From the NCBI RefSeq assembly GCF_019931195.1, contig NZ_JAIOUO010000003.1:682001-746000 (forward strand): a stretch of 64,000 bases of DNA, given 5' to 3'. Below, one piece after another: positions 18,834 to 27,688 of the stretch. Position 1 is the stretch's first letter, and every line of letters begins with the position of its first letter. Both the position numbers and the translations under genes were made by a program. The notes below the pieces were generated by a model, which saw only the letters and a program-made list of their open reading frames with translations, had not been told where the DNA came from and did no database searches. Origin of the DNA: Marinobacter sp. F4216. Its GTDB lineage: Bacteria > Pseudomonadota > Gammaproteobacteria > Pseudomonadales > Oleiphilaceae.

Positions 18834-19434
18834 TTGGGCTCCTTGCCGGCAGTTCCTCTGGGGCGACATTACACTCAACATTTCGGCCGCCAGATATGTC
18901 TCTTTTGAAGGCAAATATCGATTTGCCGCACCGTTTTATACCAAATTTTGGAACTTGGGTTACGCCTCTAACTGAGGCGTTTGTTGTTTTTGAGTGCTTT
19001 TTCAAAGAAATAGTGCTGGATGTCCATGCTTAAGCACTGAAAGCGTGGGTACAATTCGCAACGATCGGTGTCCGGGCTGGCACCGAGTGCTCTGGGTTTT
19101 GCCTGTTGGGGGCGGTTTCGCACACTCTCAATGTCCGCTTTGCGACCGGCGGCTCCTCTGATGAAGAAGCTCCAGGCGATTACGTTCAAGTACACACCGA
19201 TCCGGTTTTAGATGCGCTGCCAATGCTATTAATAAAGGCCATTCCACTGTAAACGGCATGGTGGTGGGGCACCGTTCAGAGGAGGGAAAGTTGATTTTCG
19301 TCCTATAGGACATAGCCATACCTGCTTTGACTGGCGACCTTGCGGAAGTAAATCGCCAAGCGAGTTGGCCCTGGCTAAGTGCGCTGAACGAGCGATGGGC
19401 TGCTATCCTGTCATAGTCTTTCATCGTCACAAGG
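18834..19434. other. About 600 bases without a supported gene; orphan hairpin
   Basis: Holds the barrel gene promoter region and, at 18962-18980, a perfect 7 bp stem ACGCCTC / GAGGCGT with a 5-base loop. The stem is followed on the plus strand by TTGTTGTTTTT, which looks like an intrinsic terminator with no plus-strand gene before it. A few short frames (for example minus strand 18968-19195) have no recognisable content and may be gene debris. Confidence 0.4.
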
Positions 19435-19839
19435 ATGTCTCTATCCATGGTTACCTACCTGTATTGGTTCATTATTCTTGCCCTCGTGTGTGGCGCCCTG
19501 TTTGGAATCGGTGTCAGGCTGGGGAAGTGGCAACTGGCAGTGATTCTGGCGGTGGTCATCGCGATGCTCGGCACCATGGCCTATTACTTTTGGCTTCAGC
19601 AGATATTCGTGAAGCGCTATGGCGGCGTGATGAGTATTACTATCCCTCAGGGCCTGCAGCATATTGGCTCCACCTGGAAGGACGATAACCTTTGGATTGA
19701 GGACTACAACCCGGAAACTAACGAATGCATTTTCCGGGAATACTCTCGGGGCGACCTGTTGCAAGGGCGTGTCGTGCTTAAGAACTGTCATCCGCTGGGG
19801 GCTTCGCCGTCAGTTTCTGTACCGGCCACCAACGAGTAA
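19435..19839 (+). CDS. Small membrane protein of unknown function
   Basis: 134 residues (122-130 if a later Met is used; MVTYLYW at 19447 is an alternative start). Two hydrophobic segments at about residues 6-28 and 33-52 (WFIILALVCGALFGIGV and LAVILAVVIAMLGTMAYYF) are followed by a soluble tail of about 80 residues with two cysteines (NECIF and LKNCHPL). The topology suggests a hairpin anchor with an exposed domain. I do not recognise the family. It lies in the lower-GC patch with no operon partner; a short AAAGC / GCTTT hairpin overlaps the region just after its stop. Confidence 0.6.
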   Translation: MSLSMVTYLYWFIILALVCGALFGIGVRLGKWQLAVILAVVIAMLGTMAYYFWLQQIFVKRYGGVMSITIPQGLQHIGSTWKDDNLWIEDYNPETNECIFREYSRGDLLQGRVVLKNCHPLGASPSVSVPATNE

Positions 19840-20032
19840 AGCGGAGCCGCTTTCTTAGCCCCCTGTATCAATCGGACAATAAACTTCCTGGACTGTTCCG
19901 GGCCAGGTTTATGGCACCAATGGGTAAGATCCCATTTCTGTACAAATTGCAGCTGAAGACCCTGGCGTCTGAGGTGTTTCTCGATATGGACTGAGTGCTG
20001 TATTGGTGGGCCGGAATTCGTCCCTCTTAACC

Positions 20033-20647
20033 CTACATAAAGGTGTCCAATGCTGCCCGCATTTCCTCAGCGAGTGACGCCCGGCTACGGGGGGTGCCCG
20101 TGACCTGGTTTTGCAGCTGGTAGCGGAAGAGGCCGTCAATCAGTGCATAACCAATTTCGGCATTGGTTTTTTCATTGCTGCCGGAACGGCTAGCGGCAAG
20201 AGCGACCATATCAATCAACGTTCTCTCGATATCCTTGACCACCGGCCGGAAGGCAGGGTCGAACAGAGCCTGGCTCCGCAGGTCATACCAGAGCCGGTGT
20301 ATCAGGGCATCATCAGCAATGCTGTTGGCCAGTGCATTGGTCAGGGTGTCCAGCACCTGTTCCCGGCCCTCTGCGCCGCTGATGGCATCTGCGAGCTGCG
20401 AGGTGAATGACGTTTTGTAGGCGGTTACGCAGTACAGGATCAGTTCTGTGCGATCTTCGAAGTAGTAGTGCAGCATGCCAAGCGACAGATTGGCTTTCTC
20501 GGCAATATCCCTCAGGCTTGTGTTGGCATACCCCAGCTCCTGCAGAGCTTCCAGAGCGCTGCTGGCAATCTGATCCTTCTTCTGCTGTCGCTTACGGCTT
20601 TTGCGCTCGGCGCGGACCAGTAATTTTTCGGACACATCGGAACTCAT
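20033..20647 (-). CDS. TetR family transcriptional regulator
   Basis: 204 residues. The N-terminal TetR helix-turn-helix covers about residues 25-70 (ASSALEALQELGYANTSLRDIAEKANLSLGMLHYYFEDRTELI). The C-terminal ligand domain has no recognised ligand motif. Start ATG 20647 (MSSDVSEK) is preferred because GAGGA lies 8 bases upstream; the frame extends five codons further through that site. It follows the GMC oxidoreductase gene on the same strand 93 bases later, so the two may be co-transcribed, with the palindrome at 22560 as a possible operator. Confidence 0.85.
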   Translation of the reverse strand: MSSDVSEKLLVRAERKSRKRQQKKDQIASSALEALQELGYANTSLRDIAEKANLSLGMLHYYFEDRTELILYCVTAYKTSFTSQLADAISGAEGREQVLDTLTNALANSIADDALIHRLWYDLRSQALFDPAFRPVVKDIERTLIDMVALAASRSGSNEKTNAEIGYALIDGLFRYQLQNQVTGTPRSRASLAEEMRAALDTFM

Positions 20648-20740
20648 TGGGTATTTCCTCAAACGGATGATGCGGCGTGGGGCGCTTCAGTACCCTGATG
20701 GGGCGCGAACCTCCCCATCCTTAACCCATTGGCGAATCAG

Positions 20741-22375
20741 TCACATTGGGGCCTTTGAATCATTCGCTTTCTCCGGAATAAACGACATGGCTCGTTCCGC
20801 AAGTGCTGTGATGGTCAGGCTCGGATTCACACCCAGGTTGGCCGATAGCATCGAGGCATCCACCACATAAAGATTCTGATAATTGAATACCCGGTTTTGG
20901 GCGTCGATCACTCCGTTCTCCGGTGAGTCCGCCATGGCGCAACCACCCATGCAATGCGCGGTCATGGGTACGTTGAACAGAATCTCGCTCATGGAGCTGA
21001 GGCCCACCCCCCCGGTGGCCTTGGCCGCCTTCTCCGCAAAGGCATTGGCTTCCGGGATGAACGTGGGAATACGATCGCCCTCGGTCGCCAGCCGTTTGGT
21101 GAATGGCCAGTACCACGCCCGTTTCCAGCGCATGTTGATGTGACCGTCGAGGGTCTGCATGACCAGGAAAATCACCGTTTCAGAAGCCCACCGATAGGGC
21201 AGCATACTGCGGATGCCAGTGATACCCCGGGTGGCGATCAGCTTGGTGAGAGCGCCCATCCAGTTCAGTATCCGGGTCGGCCCCGGTCGGCCACCGGTCA
21301 ACACGGTGAACAGACTGCTCATCAGGTTGGAGCCCTCGGGATAACGAACCGCCTCGATATGAGTGTGCTCGTCAACATAGATGCCAGAGCCAATGGCGAT
21401 TCCACGGGACATATCCTCGTCGGTGCCGGGGTAGCGAACCCCAAGGATCGACTCGGAATTGGTGCGGACCCGCTTGCCAAGGTCGTCGGACACGTTTGGC
21501 AGCGACCCGGACTCCTTCAGCTTGAACAGGAGTTGCTGGGTACCCAGGGAAGAGGCGGCAAAAACGACGCTCTTGGCGGTGATACGGGTCTTGGGGCGGT
21601 TAAAGCGTTTGAACGCCGGGGCCGTGATCACCTCGTAACCCTCCGAGCCATCTGAGGCGCCCAAGGGTCGAACATCCACGCATTCGGTTTCCGCCCGCAC
21701 TTCCGTACCCAGTTTTTCAGCCAGATACAGGTAATTTTTGTCCAGGGTATTCTTGGCATTGTAGCGGCAGCCCACCATGCAGCCGCCGCAGCCGATGCAG
21801 GAATTCCGCGCCGGACCCTCGCCGCCGAAATACGGATCTGGATGCTCGGTGCCCTCAGGCTCGTCGTCGTTGCCGAAAAATACCCCCACGTCGGTGTAGT
21901 AGAAACTGTCCTCGATGTTGGCGGCTTTCGCCATTTCGCGGAGTTTATGATCCGCCGGTCCGGGGCGACGGTTTTCGGTGACGCCCAGCATCTGCTTGGC
22001 GGTCTGGTAGTGGGCAGGCATGGTGCCTTTCCAGTCATCCAGCCCGGCCCAGTTGCCATCGCTCCAAACGCTGTCCTTGGGGACAAGCAGTGTCTGGGCG
22101 TACGTGATAGAACCACCACCGACGGCATTGCCATGGAGAACCATAACGTGTTTGAAGAGTCGAAGGCTCAGGAATCCCTTCAGGCCGAGGAAGGGGCGCC
22201 AGAGGTAATCCCAGGCTTTCCAGTTGGTGCGGGGCAGGTTCTCGGGAGTCCATCGGCGCCCTTGTTCCAATACCAGGACCCGATAGCCTTTCTGGCTCAG
22301 ACGATAGGCTGAAACGCTGCCGCCAAACCCGGAACCAACGACGACGTAATCATAATCATGCTGTTCGTTTTTCAT
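20741..22375 (-). CDS. GMC family FAD oxidoreductase (cholesterol oxidase-like) with CxxCxxCxxxC motif
   Basis: 544 residues. FAD-dependent alcohol or sterol oxidoreductase of the glucose-methanol-choline superfamily. N-terminal dinucleotide-binding motif VVVGSGFGGSVSAYRL (about 11-26), flavin-contact segment GNAVGGGSITYAQTL (about 82-96), and C-terminal MGGCAMADSPENGVID plus GVNPSLTITALAERA. Residues 193, 196, 199 and 203 form Cys-x2-Cys-x2-Cys-x3-Cys (SCIGCGGCMVGCRYN), the spacing of a ferredoxin 4Fe-4S site, unusual for a GMC enzyme. There is no signal peptide, so it is likely cytoplasmic. Substrate unknown; TetR regulator downstream. Confidence 0.88.
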   Translation of the reverse strand: MKNEQHDYDYVVVGSGFGGSVSAYRLSQKGYRVLVLEQGRRWTPENLPRTNWKAWDYLWRPFLGLKGFLSLRLFKHVMVLHGNAVGGGSITYAQTLLVPKDSVWSDGNWAGLDDWKGTMPAHYQTAKQMLGVTENRRPGPADHKLREMAKAANIEDSFYYTDVGVFFGNDDEPEGTEHPDPYFGGEGPARNSCIGCGGCMVGCRYNAKNTLDKNYLYLAEKLGTEVRAETECVDVRPLGASDGSEGYEVITAPAFKRFNRPKTRITAKSVVFAASSLGTQQLLFKLKESGSLPNVSDDLGKRVRTNSESILGVRYPGTDEDMSRGIAIGSGIYVDEHTHIEAVRYPEGSNLMSSLFTVLTGGRPGPTRILNWMGALTKLIATRGITGIRSMLPYRWASETVIFLVMQTLDGHINMRWKRAWYWPFTKRLATEGDRIPTFIPEANAFAEKAAKATGGVGLSSMSEILFNVPMTAHCMGGCAMADSPENGVIDAQNRVFNYQNLYVVDASMLSANLGVNPSLTITALAERAMSFIPEKANDSKAPM

Positions 22376-22737
22376 ATGGAAGGCTCACCGATTAATTGTT
22401 GTATGTAGCCTCCGAACTCCGCCGCGCCAGCGACGATGTCGGGTCTGGCTCGCTGGCTTTGCGCCCAGAACGCAGGTGGCGCCCCACCACTGCTGTCAGT
22501 TCGTTAGTGGCGGACAACCCTTGGTTTTCCGATTGTGCTTTTAGCTAATCATTTTTTCTGGACAGTTGTCCAATTAATTTGACCTGTTTGGAGTGCCAGA
22601 TGTAGTAGTTGCCCGGAGAGAACCCGTCATTAAACCTGGATGGATTCGCCAGAAACGACAACCGACCTGAAGCGAAACCAGACGTAAAATGAATGGCCGG
22701 CCATGCCGAAGAAGCCGCTGTTCAACGTGGCAAACCG
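22376..22737. other. Intergenic region upstream of the GMC oxidoreductase
   Basis: About 360 bases with no supported gene. It contains the GMC promoter region and the palindrome at 22560-22573. Small frames near 22690-22900 are shadows of the HAD gene end. Confidence 0.4.
22560..22573. promoter_or_regulatory. Candidate TetR operator, perfect inverted repeat
   Basis: TGGACAGTTGTCCA has perfect 6 bp arms around two bases. A further half site (GGACAA) occurs at about 22513. On the minus strand it overlaps a TTGGAC -35-like element. Location upstream of the GMC-tetR pair suggests autoregulation by that TetR protein (inference). Confidence 0.4.
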
Positions 22738-24426
22738 TCAAGGAGGACCGATCTCACAGGCCAGTACCAGCGCCCAGAACTCGGAAAAATCGTTTACCAC
22801 CACATCCGGTTTGTGGGGGTGCTTGTGGGTGCCGGGAAAGATCCGGTTCAGCCAGGGCTGGTCCCACTGGGCACCGTTGAAGAACACTGACGTCATGCCG
22901 GCCTGCTTGGCGGCAATCACATCCGTGGTGCTGTCGCCCACGTACCAGACGCTCGGGTCCGGCGGATAATCCAGCCTCTGTACCGCCAGAAGAAGCTGAT
23001 CCGGATGGGGTTTCCTCAGCGGTGTATCGTCCCCGCAGACGTTCACATCGAACAGGTGTGTCCAGCCGGTTTCCTCGACTGCCGCCAGCTCGTGTTCGAA
23101 AAACTCCCGGTCCCGGTTGGTGATCACCCCCACCTGCATATGCAGCCGGTGCAGCCCTTCGAGCACATCCCGCACCCGGGGTTCAAAGGCTTTCACCGTG
23201 CCGTAATGGGTACGGTAGTGGTAATTGAAGGCCTTGTGGGCAATCTGCTTGGCTTCCTGATCCTCACCAAACAGCACTTCAAAGATATCGGTGCGGGAAA
23301 TTTTACGGTCCGCCTTCACCTTGGGGTGCAGCCGGGCGAACTCCCGGACGTAGGCCACCAGCCGGGCGTCTTCCGGCGTCTTGCTGTCCTCCGGTGCCAC
23401 CATACGCCCCATCAGGTCGAGCTTGTGGAAATCCGGCAGCATGTCATCCACGGCGTGGTACATGGCGTCCAGGGTATCCACCAGCGTGGCGTGCCAGTCG
23501 AACAGCACCACCGACGGGCGGATCAGCTTGACCAGTGCCGGGTGCCAATCGGCCTCGATCCGGGGCTCCGGGCGCTCGGGTGGTGGGAAGGGCCTGGGGC
23601 GCACCTCGGCCGGGGTCTGCTGGAACGCACGGGGCTCCTGGCGCTCCAGCAAGGCCAACAGATCCAGCAATTCTTCGAAGCTTTCAAGAATGGCGGCCGG
23701 AGCATCCTTGGAAGAAAACCAGCTGTCGATCCGGGCCTGATCCCAGCCGGCGCCATTGTAGAATACGCCGGCCACACCCGCCCGGTGTGCGGTCAGCATG
23801 TCGACGAAACTGTCGCCCACATACCAGGCCCGTTCGTCCGCCGGAACGCCGAGCTGCTCAAGCACTTTCAGAATCACCTGAGGGTCAGGTTTGTACTCGG
23901 TCACATCGTCCGCGCAGACCGTAGCGTCGAACAGGTGCTGCCAGCGCCCTTCATCGACCGTGCGAAGCTCCTTGTCCAGGAATTCCCGGTTACGGTTGGT
24001 GGACACCGCCAGCCTGATCCCCATTTCCTTGAGGGCAGACAGGTATTCATAGGCACCGGGCTGGAACGGTTTCACCTGCCCAAAGAAGCGCCGGTAAGCG
24101 GTGTTGTAGGCTTTGTGGGCGATGAGTTTGGCGTCCCGGTCCTCGCCGAAAATGGCATTAAAGATATCGGTCCGGGAAACCCGGCGTTCGGCCAGTATCC
24201 GTGGGTGCAGCCGGCGGAAGATCCGGATGTAACGCACCAGCCGGGCATCGTCTTCGGTGCGGCACTGGTCTTCCGGCAGCAGCCGCTCCACCAGATTCAG
24301 CTCTTCCAGCTGGGGCAGCATTTCTTCCATAGCGCTGAACATGGCGTCGTGGGTATCCACCAGGGTGCCATGCCAGTCGAAGATCAGCACCGACGGTGCC
24401 GGAAGGGATTCGGAAAATCGGGCCAT
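22738..24426 (-). CDS. Tandem two-domain HAD family protein
   Basis: 562 residues made of two homologous haloacid dehalogenase-like domains (about 10-270 and 305-555). Each has motif I ([10 protein letters not shown] and [10 protein letters not shown]), motif II (STNRNRE and ITNRDRE) and motif IV (VGDSFVDM and VGDSTTDV), with matching internal blocks such as [14 protein letters not shown] / [14 protein letters not shown] and LIAHKAYN / QIAHKAFN. In both copies the usual second motif I Asp (DxD) is His (DWH), removing the general acid/base of phosphatases, so activity may differ from simple phosphomonoesterases. The frame is open to 24609; ATG 24426 ([12 protein letters not shown]) starts just before motif I with GGGAGA upstream. 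Stands alone; divergent from the DUF2256 gene. Confidence 0.9.
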   Translation of the reverse strand: MARFSESLPAPSVLIFDWHGTLVDTHDAMFSAMEEMLPQLEELNLVERLLPEDQCRTEDDARLVRYIRIFRRLHPRILAERRVSRTDIFNAIFGEDRDAKLIAHKAYNTAYRRFFGQVKPFQPGAYEYLSALKEMGIRLAVSTNRNREFLDKELRTVDEGRWQHLFDATVCADDVTEYKPDPQVILKVLEQLGVPADERAWYVGDSFVDMLTAHRAGVAGVFYNGAGWDQARIDSWFSSKDAPAAILESFEELLDLLALLERQEPRAFQQTPAEVRPRPFPPPERPEPRIEADWHPALVKLIRPSVVLFDWHATLVDTLDAMYHAVDDMLPDFHKLDLMGRMVAPEDSKTPEDARLVAYVREFARLHPKVKADRKISRTDIFEVLFGEDQEAKQIAHKAFNYHYRTHYGTVKAFEPRVRDVLEGLHRLHMQVGVITNRDREFFEHELAAVEETGWTHLFDVNVCGDDTPLRKPHPDQLLLAVQRLDYPPDPSVWYVGDSTTDVIAAKQAGMTSVFFNGAQWDQPWLNRIFPGTHKHPHKPDVVVNDFSEFWALVLACEIGPP

Positions 24427-24580
24427 ACACTGTCTCCCTGCAGGAACCGGCCGGACTCGTAACAACCTGTCCGTAAAGATAAACACAGTTGCCGTTCCTT
24501 GCACATTCGACCGGCGGGTAATCCCCGCCCAGTGCCACAACGTAATTGCTCTAGAAGCCACCAATGAACGACGGAGTGCC

Positions 24581-24724
24581 GTGCACACCAAATCCCACCT
24601 TCCCTCCAAACTCTGCCCGGTATGCCACCGACCGTTCAGCTGGCGAAAGAAATGGGCCAGAGACTGGGAGCAGGTTCGCTATTGCAGCGAGCGCTGCCGG
24701 CGTGACCGGAGCCGCGCATCATGA
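24581..24724 (+). CDS. DUF2256 small zinc-finger-like protein
   Basis: 47 residues starting at GTG 24581 with CGGAG just upstream. The core [20 protein letters not shown] plus [11 protein letters not shown] is the DUF2256 signature, with paired cysteines (CPVC and CSERC) that probably bind zinc. DUF2256 proteins are unstudied but are repeatedly found beside photolyase/cryptochrome genes. Here the stop overlaps the photolyase start by 4 bases (ATGA), which implies translational coupling. No in-frame ATG is available, so the GTG start is the best choice. Confidence 0.85.
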   Translation: MHTKSHLPSKLCPVCHRPFSWRKKWARDWEQVRYCSERCRRDRSRAS

Positions 24725-26244
24725 CCACGCTGGTCTGGTTTAAACGGGACCTGAGAATTGACGACCATGGCCCTCTGACTGCCGCTGCCGAGCTGAATGA
24801 AGCCGTCATCCCCCTGTACATCGTGGAGCCAGACTACTGGCAACTGCCCGATACCTCCGCCCGCCAATGGGCGTTTATTGAAGAATCCCTGGATGATCTG
24901 CGCCGACAACTGCGCGGCCTTGGCACCGATCTGCTGGTACTGACAGGGAATGCCCGGGACGTGCTGGCGCAGCTGCACCGCTCAATGCCTTTCCGCCGGG
25001 TCTTTTGTCATCAGGAGACGGGCGGGCACTGGACCTTCGAGCGGGATAAAGCGGTGATTGGCTGGTGCCAGGAACAGAACATCGAGTTTCGGGAATGGCA
25101 GCCCTACGGCGTGGTTCGGCGCCTGCAGGACAGAGACCTCTGGGATCGTGCCTGGAACAGCCTGATGAAGCAGGCACTGTTATCGCCCCCCAACCACCTG
25201 GCCAAACCCGATGGTCTCGACCCTCTGATCCAGCCGATCGAAACGCCCCAACTGGCAGATGCGTCACCCTGCCCGGACCGCCAGATCGGCGGCAGTCAGC
25301 ATGCCCGAAAACTGCTTAACTCCTTTCTGGAGCGGCGCTGTGTGGGTTACCAGTACAACATTTCCAGCCCGCTCACCGCCGTGCGGTCCTGTTCCCGCCT
25401 GAGCCCGCATCTGGCTTATGGGACACTGAGCCTGCGCGAGGTCTATCAGGCCGCCAAGGCCGCGGGACAAGACGCCGGCAGCCTGCCCAGAAAAAAGCGC
25501 AGCCTGACCAGTTTCCGTTCCCGACTGCACTGGCACTGCCACTTTATCCAGAAGCTGGAAGATGAACCGGAACTGGAATTCCGCGCCATGCACCGGGAAC
25601 TGGAGCATCTGAAAACGGCAGGGGATGAATCGGAACGCCTTCAGCGCTGGCAGGAGGGAGAAACGGGCTGGCCGCTGGTGGACGCCAGTATGCGGGCACT
25701 GCAGCACACCGGCTGGATCAACTTCCGTATGCGAGCCATGTTAATGGCGGTTGCCAGCTACCATCTCTGGCTGCACTGGCGGGCGCCGGCGCTTCACCTG
25801 GCCCGGCAGTTCACCGACTTTGAGCCCGGCATCCATTACCCACAGGCACAGATGCAGTCCGGGCTGACTGGCATCAACGTCTGGCGCATTTACAATCCCG
25901 TTTTACAGAGCCAGAAACTGGATCCGGAGGGCGAGTTTATCCGTCGCTGGGTGCCAGAACTCCAGGGCCTGCCCACCGAATTCGTTCACACTCCCTGGCT
26001 CATGACACCTCCGCAGAAAAAACGCCACGGCGGCAACACCTACGTTCCGCCGGTGAGTGACCACGAACAGGCCGCACGGGCCGCCCGCAAGGCTATGGGG
26101 GCGTTCTATAAAGCCCGCGTGTCACGGGAGGAAACCCAGCGGGTACTGCAACGCCACGGTAGCCGGAGGGGGCCGACCCAACGCAGGCCCCGGCCACCGT
26201 CGAACAAGACGTCTGCCGACTCACAGCTGTCCCTGTTCGACTAA
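24721..26244 (+). CDS. Deoxyribodipyrimidine photolyase / cryptochrome family protein
   Basis: 507 residues. N-terminal antenna-binding domain ([19 protein letters not shown]) and C-terminal FAD domain with [40 protein letters not shown] and [23 protein letters not shown]. Blue-light enzymes of this family split cyclobutane pyrimidine dimers or act as photoreceptors; which applies here cannot be told from sequence. The canonical DLRxxDN at the N-terminus reads DLRIDDH. The C-terminus ends with a basic tail and SQLSLFD, like a short sliding-clamp-binding motif (QLSLF). Overlaps the DUF2256 gene by 4 bases. Confidence 0.9.
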   Translation: MTTLVWFKRDLRIDDHGPLTAAAELNEAVIPLYIVEPDYWQLPDTSARQWAFIEESLDDLRRQLRGLGTDLLVLTGNARDVLAQLHRSMPFRRVFCHQETGGHWTFERDKAVIGWCQEQNIEFREWQPYGVVRRLQDRDLWDRAWNSLMKQALLSPPNHLAKPDGLDPLIQPIETPQLADASPCPDRQIGGSQHARKLLNSFLERRCVGYQYNISSPLTAVRSCSRLSPHLAYGTLSLREVYQAAKAAGQDAGSLPRKKRSLTSFRSRLHWHCHFIQKLEDEPELEFRAMHRELEHLKTAGDESERLQRWQEGETGWPLVDASMRALQHTGWINFRMRAMLMAVASYHLWLHWRAPALHLARQFTDFEPGIHYPQAQMQSGLTGINVWRIYNPVLQSQKLDPEGEFIRRWVPELQGLPTEFVHTPWLMTPPQKKRHGGNTYVPPVSDHEQAARAARKAMGAFYKARVSREETQRVLQRHGSRRGPTQRRPRPPSNKTSADSQLSLFD

Positions 26245-26299
26245 CCCTCTGGCTTTCAGTTCTGTGCAACGGTGAGGTTGAGCTAAGCAGTCACGACAT

Positions 26300-26788
26300 T
26301 CAGTTCTGGTGCATCTGCTGTTGACGGCGGAACATCTGCTCCATCATCAACTGCATCTGGTTCATGCGCTCTTCCATCATCCGCATTCGCTGATCGACGC
26401 TCGGCTGATTAGCACCCTTAGACTGTTTACCCGATTCAGGCTGCCCTTGCATCATGCCTTGGCCCTGATTACCGTGCATCATCCCATGTCCGCTCTGTCC
26501 CATCATTCCCGGGCCCATCATGCCTTCGTGCATCAAGCCCATCTGTTCCTCCATAGCCTTCCAATGCTCTTCCATCAGGCGCTGGCGTTCATCCGCAGAG
26601 CTGTTGGGAATTTGCTGCATCATCTCGTCCATGCGTGACCAGTTCTGATGCATCTGCTCCATTTGTTCCGGGTTCATCATCATGCCGGGCCCATGGCCCG
26701 AGGCAGGCCCTTCACTGCCATGAGCCAGCACCAGCACCGGCACAACGGCCAGGGCACCGACAGCGATAAAGCGCATTACGGTATTCAT
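26300..26788 (-). CDS. Met/His-rich periplasmic protein
   Basis: 162 residues. Signal peptide MNTVMRFIAVGALAVVPVLVLA, then a low-complexity mature region dominated by Met, Gln, His and Glu with motifs such as GPGMMMNPEQMEQMHQ, GMMGPGMMGQSGHGMMHG and MMEERMNQMQLMMEQM. Such Met/His-rich periplasmic proteins commonly bind Cu(I) or other soft metals, and the amphipathic helices recall CpxP/Spy- or CopK-like proteins. ATG 26788 is preferred over a TTG two codons earlier because AAGGAG sits 7 bases upstream. Divergent from the metal-transporter-like gene at 27023. Metal binding is inferred from composition. Confidence 0.8.
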   Translation of the reverse strand: MNTVMRFIAVGALAVVPVLVLAHGSEGPASGHGPGMMMNPEQMEQMHQNWSRMDEMMQQIPNSSADERQRLMEEHWKAMEEQMGLMHEGMMGPGMMGQSGHGMMHGNQGQGMMQGQPESGKQSKGANQPSVDQRMRMMEERMNQMQLMMEQMFRRQQQMHQN

Positions 26789-27022
26789 GTTCAATCTCCT
26801 TGCCTACGGCTGTTTCTGTCACTCAAGAGTAGATGCCAACTGCGGAACCGAAAATGCAAGAATGCACCCGATTGACTCAGGCTTGATCTGCGTCAGTTAT
26901 GACATGGGCAGGACCGCCCGCCACCATCGACGGCTCCCTGTCTTGCTTGTGTGTTGTTCCAAAAATCACGGAGCGCTATGGTTGTAGACACACGGCTCCA
27001 AACTTTCAGTAGGAGATGTTTC

Positions 27023-27688
27023 ATGGCGTGCAGTTGTTCCGCTCCAGAGTCCAATTCACCGGCCCCAGGATTTCGGCGGGCTCTGTGGATCGCACTTTGG
27101 GTCAACCTTGCCATGTTCGTGGTCGAGGGCGTGGCCAGCTTCCAATCCGGTTCCGTCTCTCTACTAGCCGATGCCATCGACTTTTTTGGCGACAGCGCCA
27201 ACTACATTTTGTCCCTGAGTGTGCTGTCCATGGGTATGCTGTGGCGCAGTCGTGCGGCCATGGTCAAGGGGCTGACCATGGCGATATTTGGCCTGGTGGT
27301 CTGGGGGCGAGCAATCTGGATTGCCAACAGCGGCACAACGCCCGAACCTTTGACCATGGGAGCCGTGGGTCTGCTTGCATTATTTGCAAACGTGAACGTT
27401 GCTCTGCTGCTGTACAAGTTCCGGGAAGGTGATTCGGATATGCGCTCAGTGTGGCTGTGCAGCCGCAATGACGCCATCGGAAACCTGGCCGTCATGGCCG
27501 CCGCATTTGGCGTATTCGGCACCGGCAGCGCCTGGCCCGACCTGATCGTCGCCGCGATCATGGGTACCCTCGCCGTCACCGCCGGAATCAGTGTGGTGCG
27601 TCACGCCCGCACGGATGCTGCAAACGCCCGAGCCACAGCCAGTTCTGTGCAAGTTGAACCCTGCAGCTCGTCAGCCGGCACAAACTAG
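27023..27688 (+). CDS. Cation diffusion facilitator-like transporter
   Basis: 221 residues, about six membrane segments, of the CDF family which exports divalent metals by proton antiport. Short N-terminal Cys motif MACSCSAPE. In TM2 the metal-site motif reads ADAIDFFGDSANYILSL, so the usual HxxxD is DxxxD, and in TM5 CSRNDAIGNLAVM gives Asp and Asn instead of two acids. No long C-terminal cytoplasmic domain is present, only a tail with CSSS. Start ATG 27023 with AGGAG upstream. Its stop overlaps the convergent AEC gene by 4 bases. Metal is unknown; the Met-rich neighbour hints at copper or another soft metal. Confidence 0.8.
   Translation: MACSCSAPESNSPAPGFRRALWIALWVNLAMFVVEGVASFQSGSVSLLADAIDFFGDSANYILSLSVLSMGMLWRSRAAMVKGLTMAIFGLVVWGRAIWIANSGTTPEPLTMGAVGLLALFANVNVALLLYKFREGDSDMRSVWLCSRNDAIGNLAVMAAAFGVFGTGSAWPDLIVAAIMGTLAVTAGISVVRHARTDAANARATASSVQVEPCSSSAGTN

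Noticed and set aside
18769-18975. Short plus-strand frame near the orphan hairpin
   Set aside because: Overlaps the barrel gene N-terminus on the other strand and has no supporting features.
23005-24462. Plus-strand frame of 485 codons antisense to the tandem HAD gene
   Set aside because: Shadow of the strongly coding minus strand; the product is repetitive with no domain motifs.
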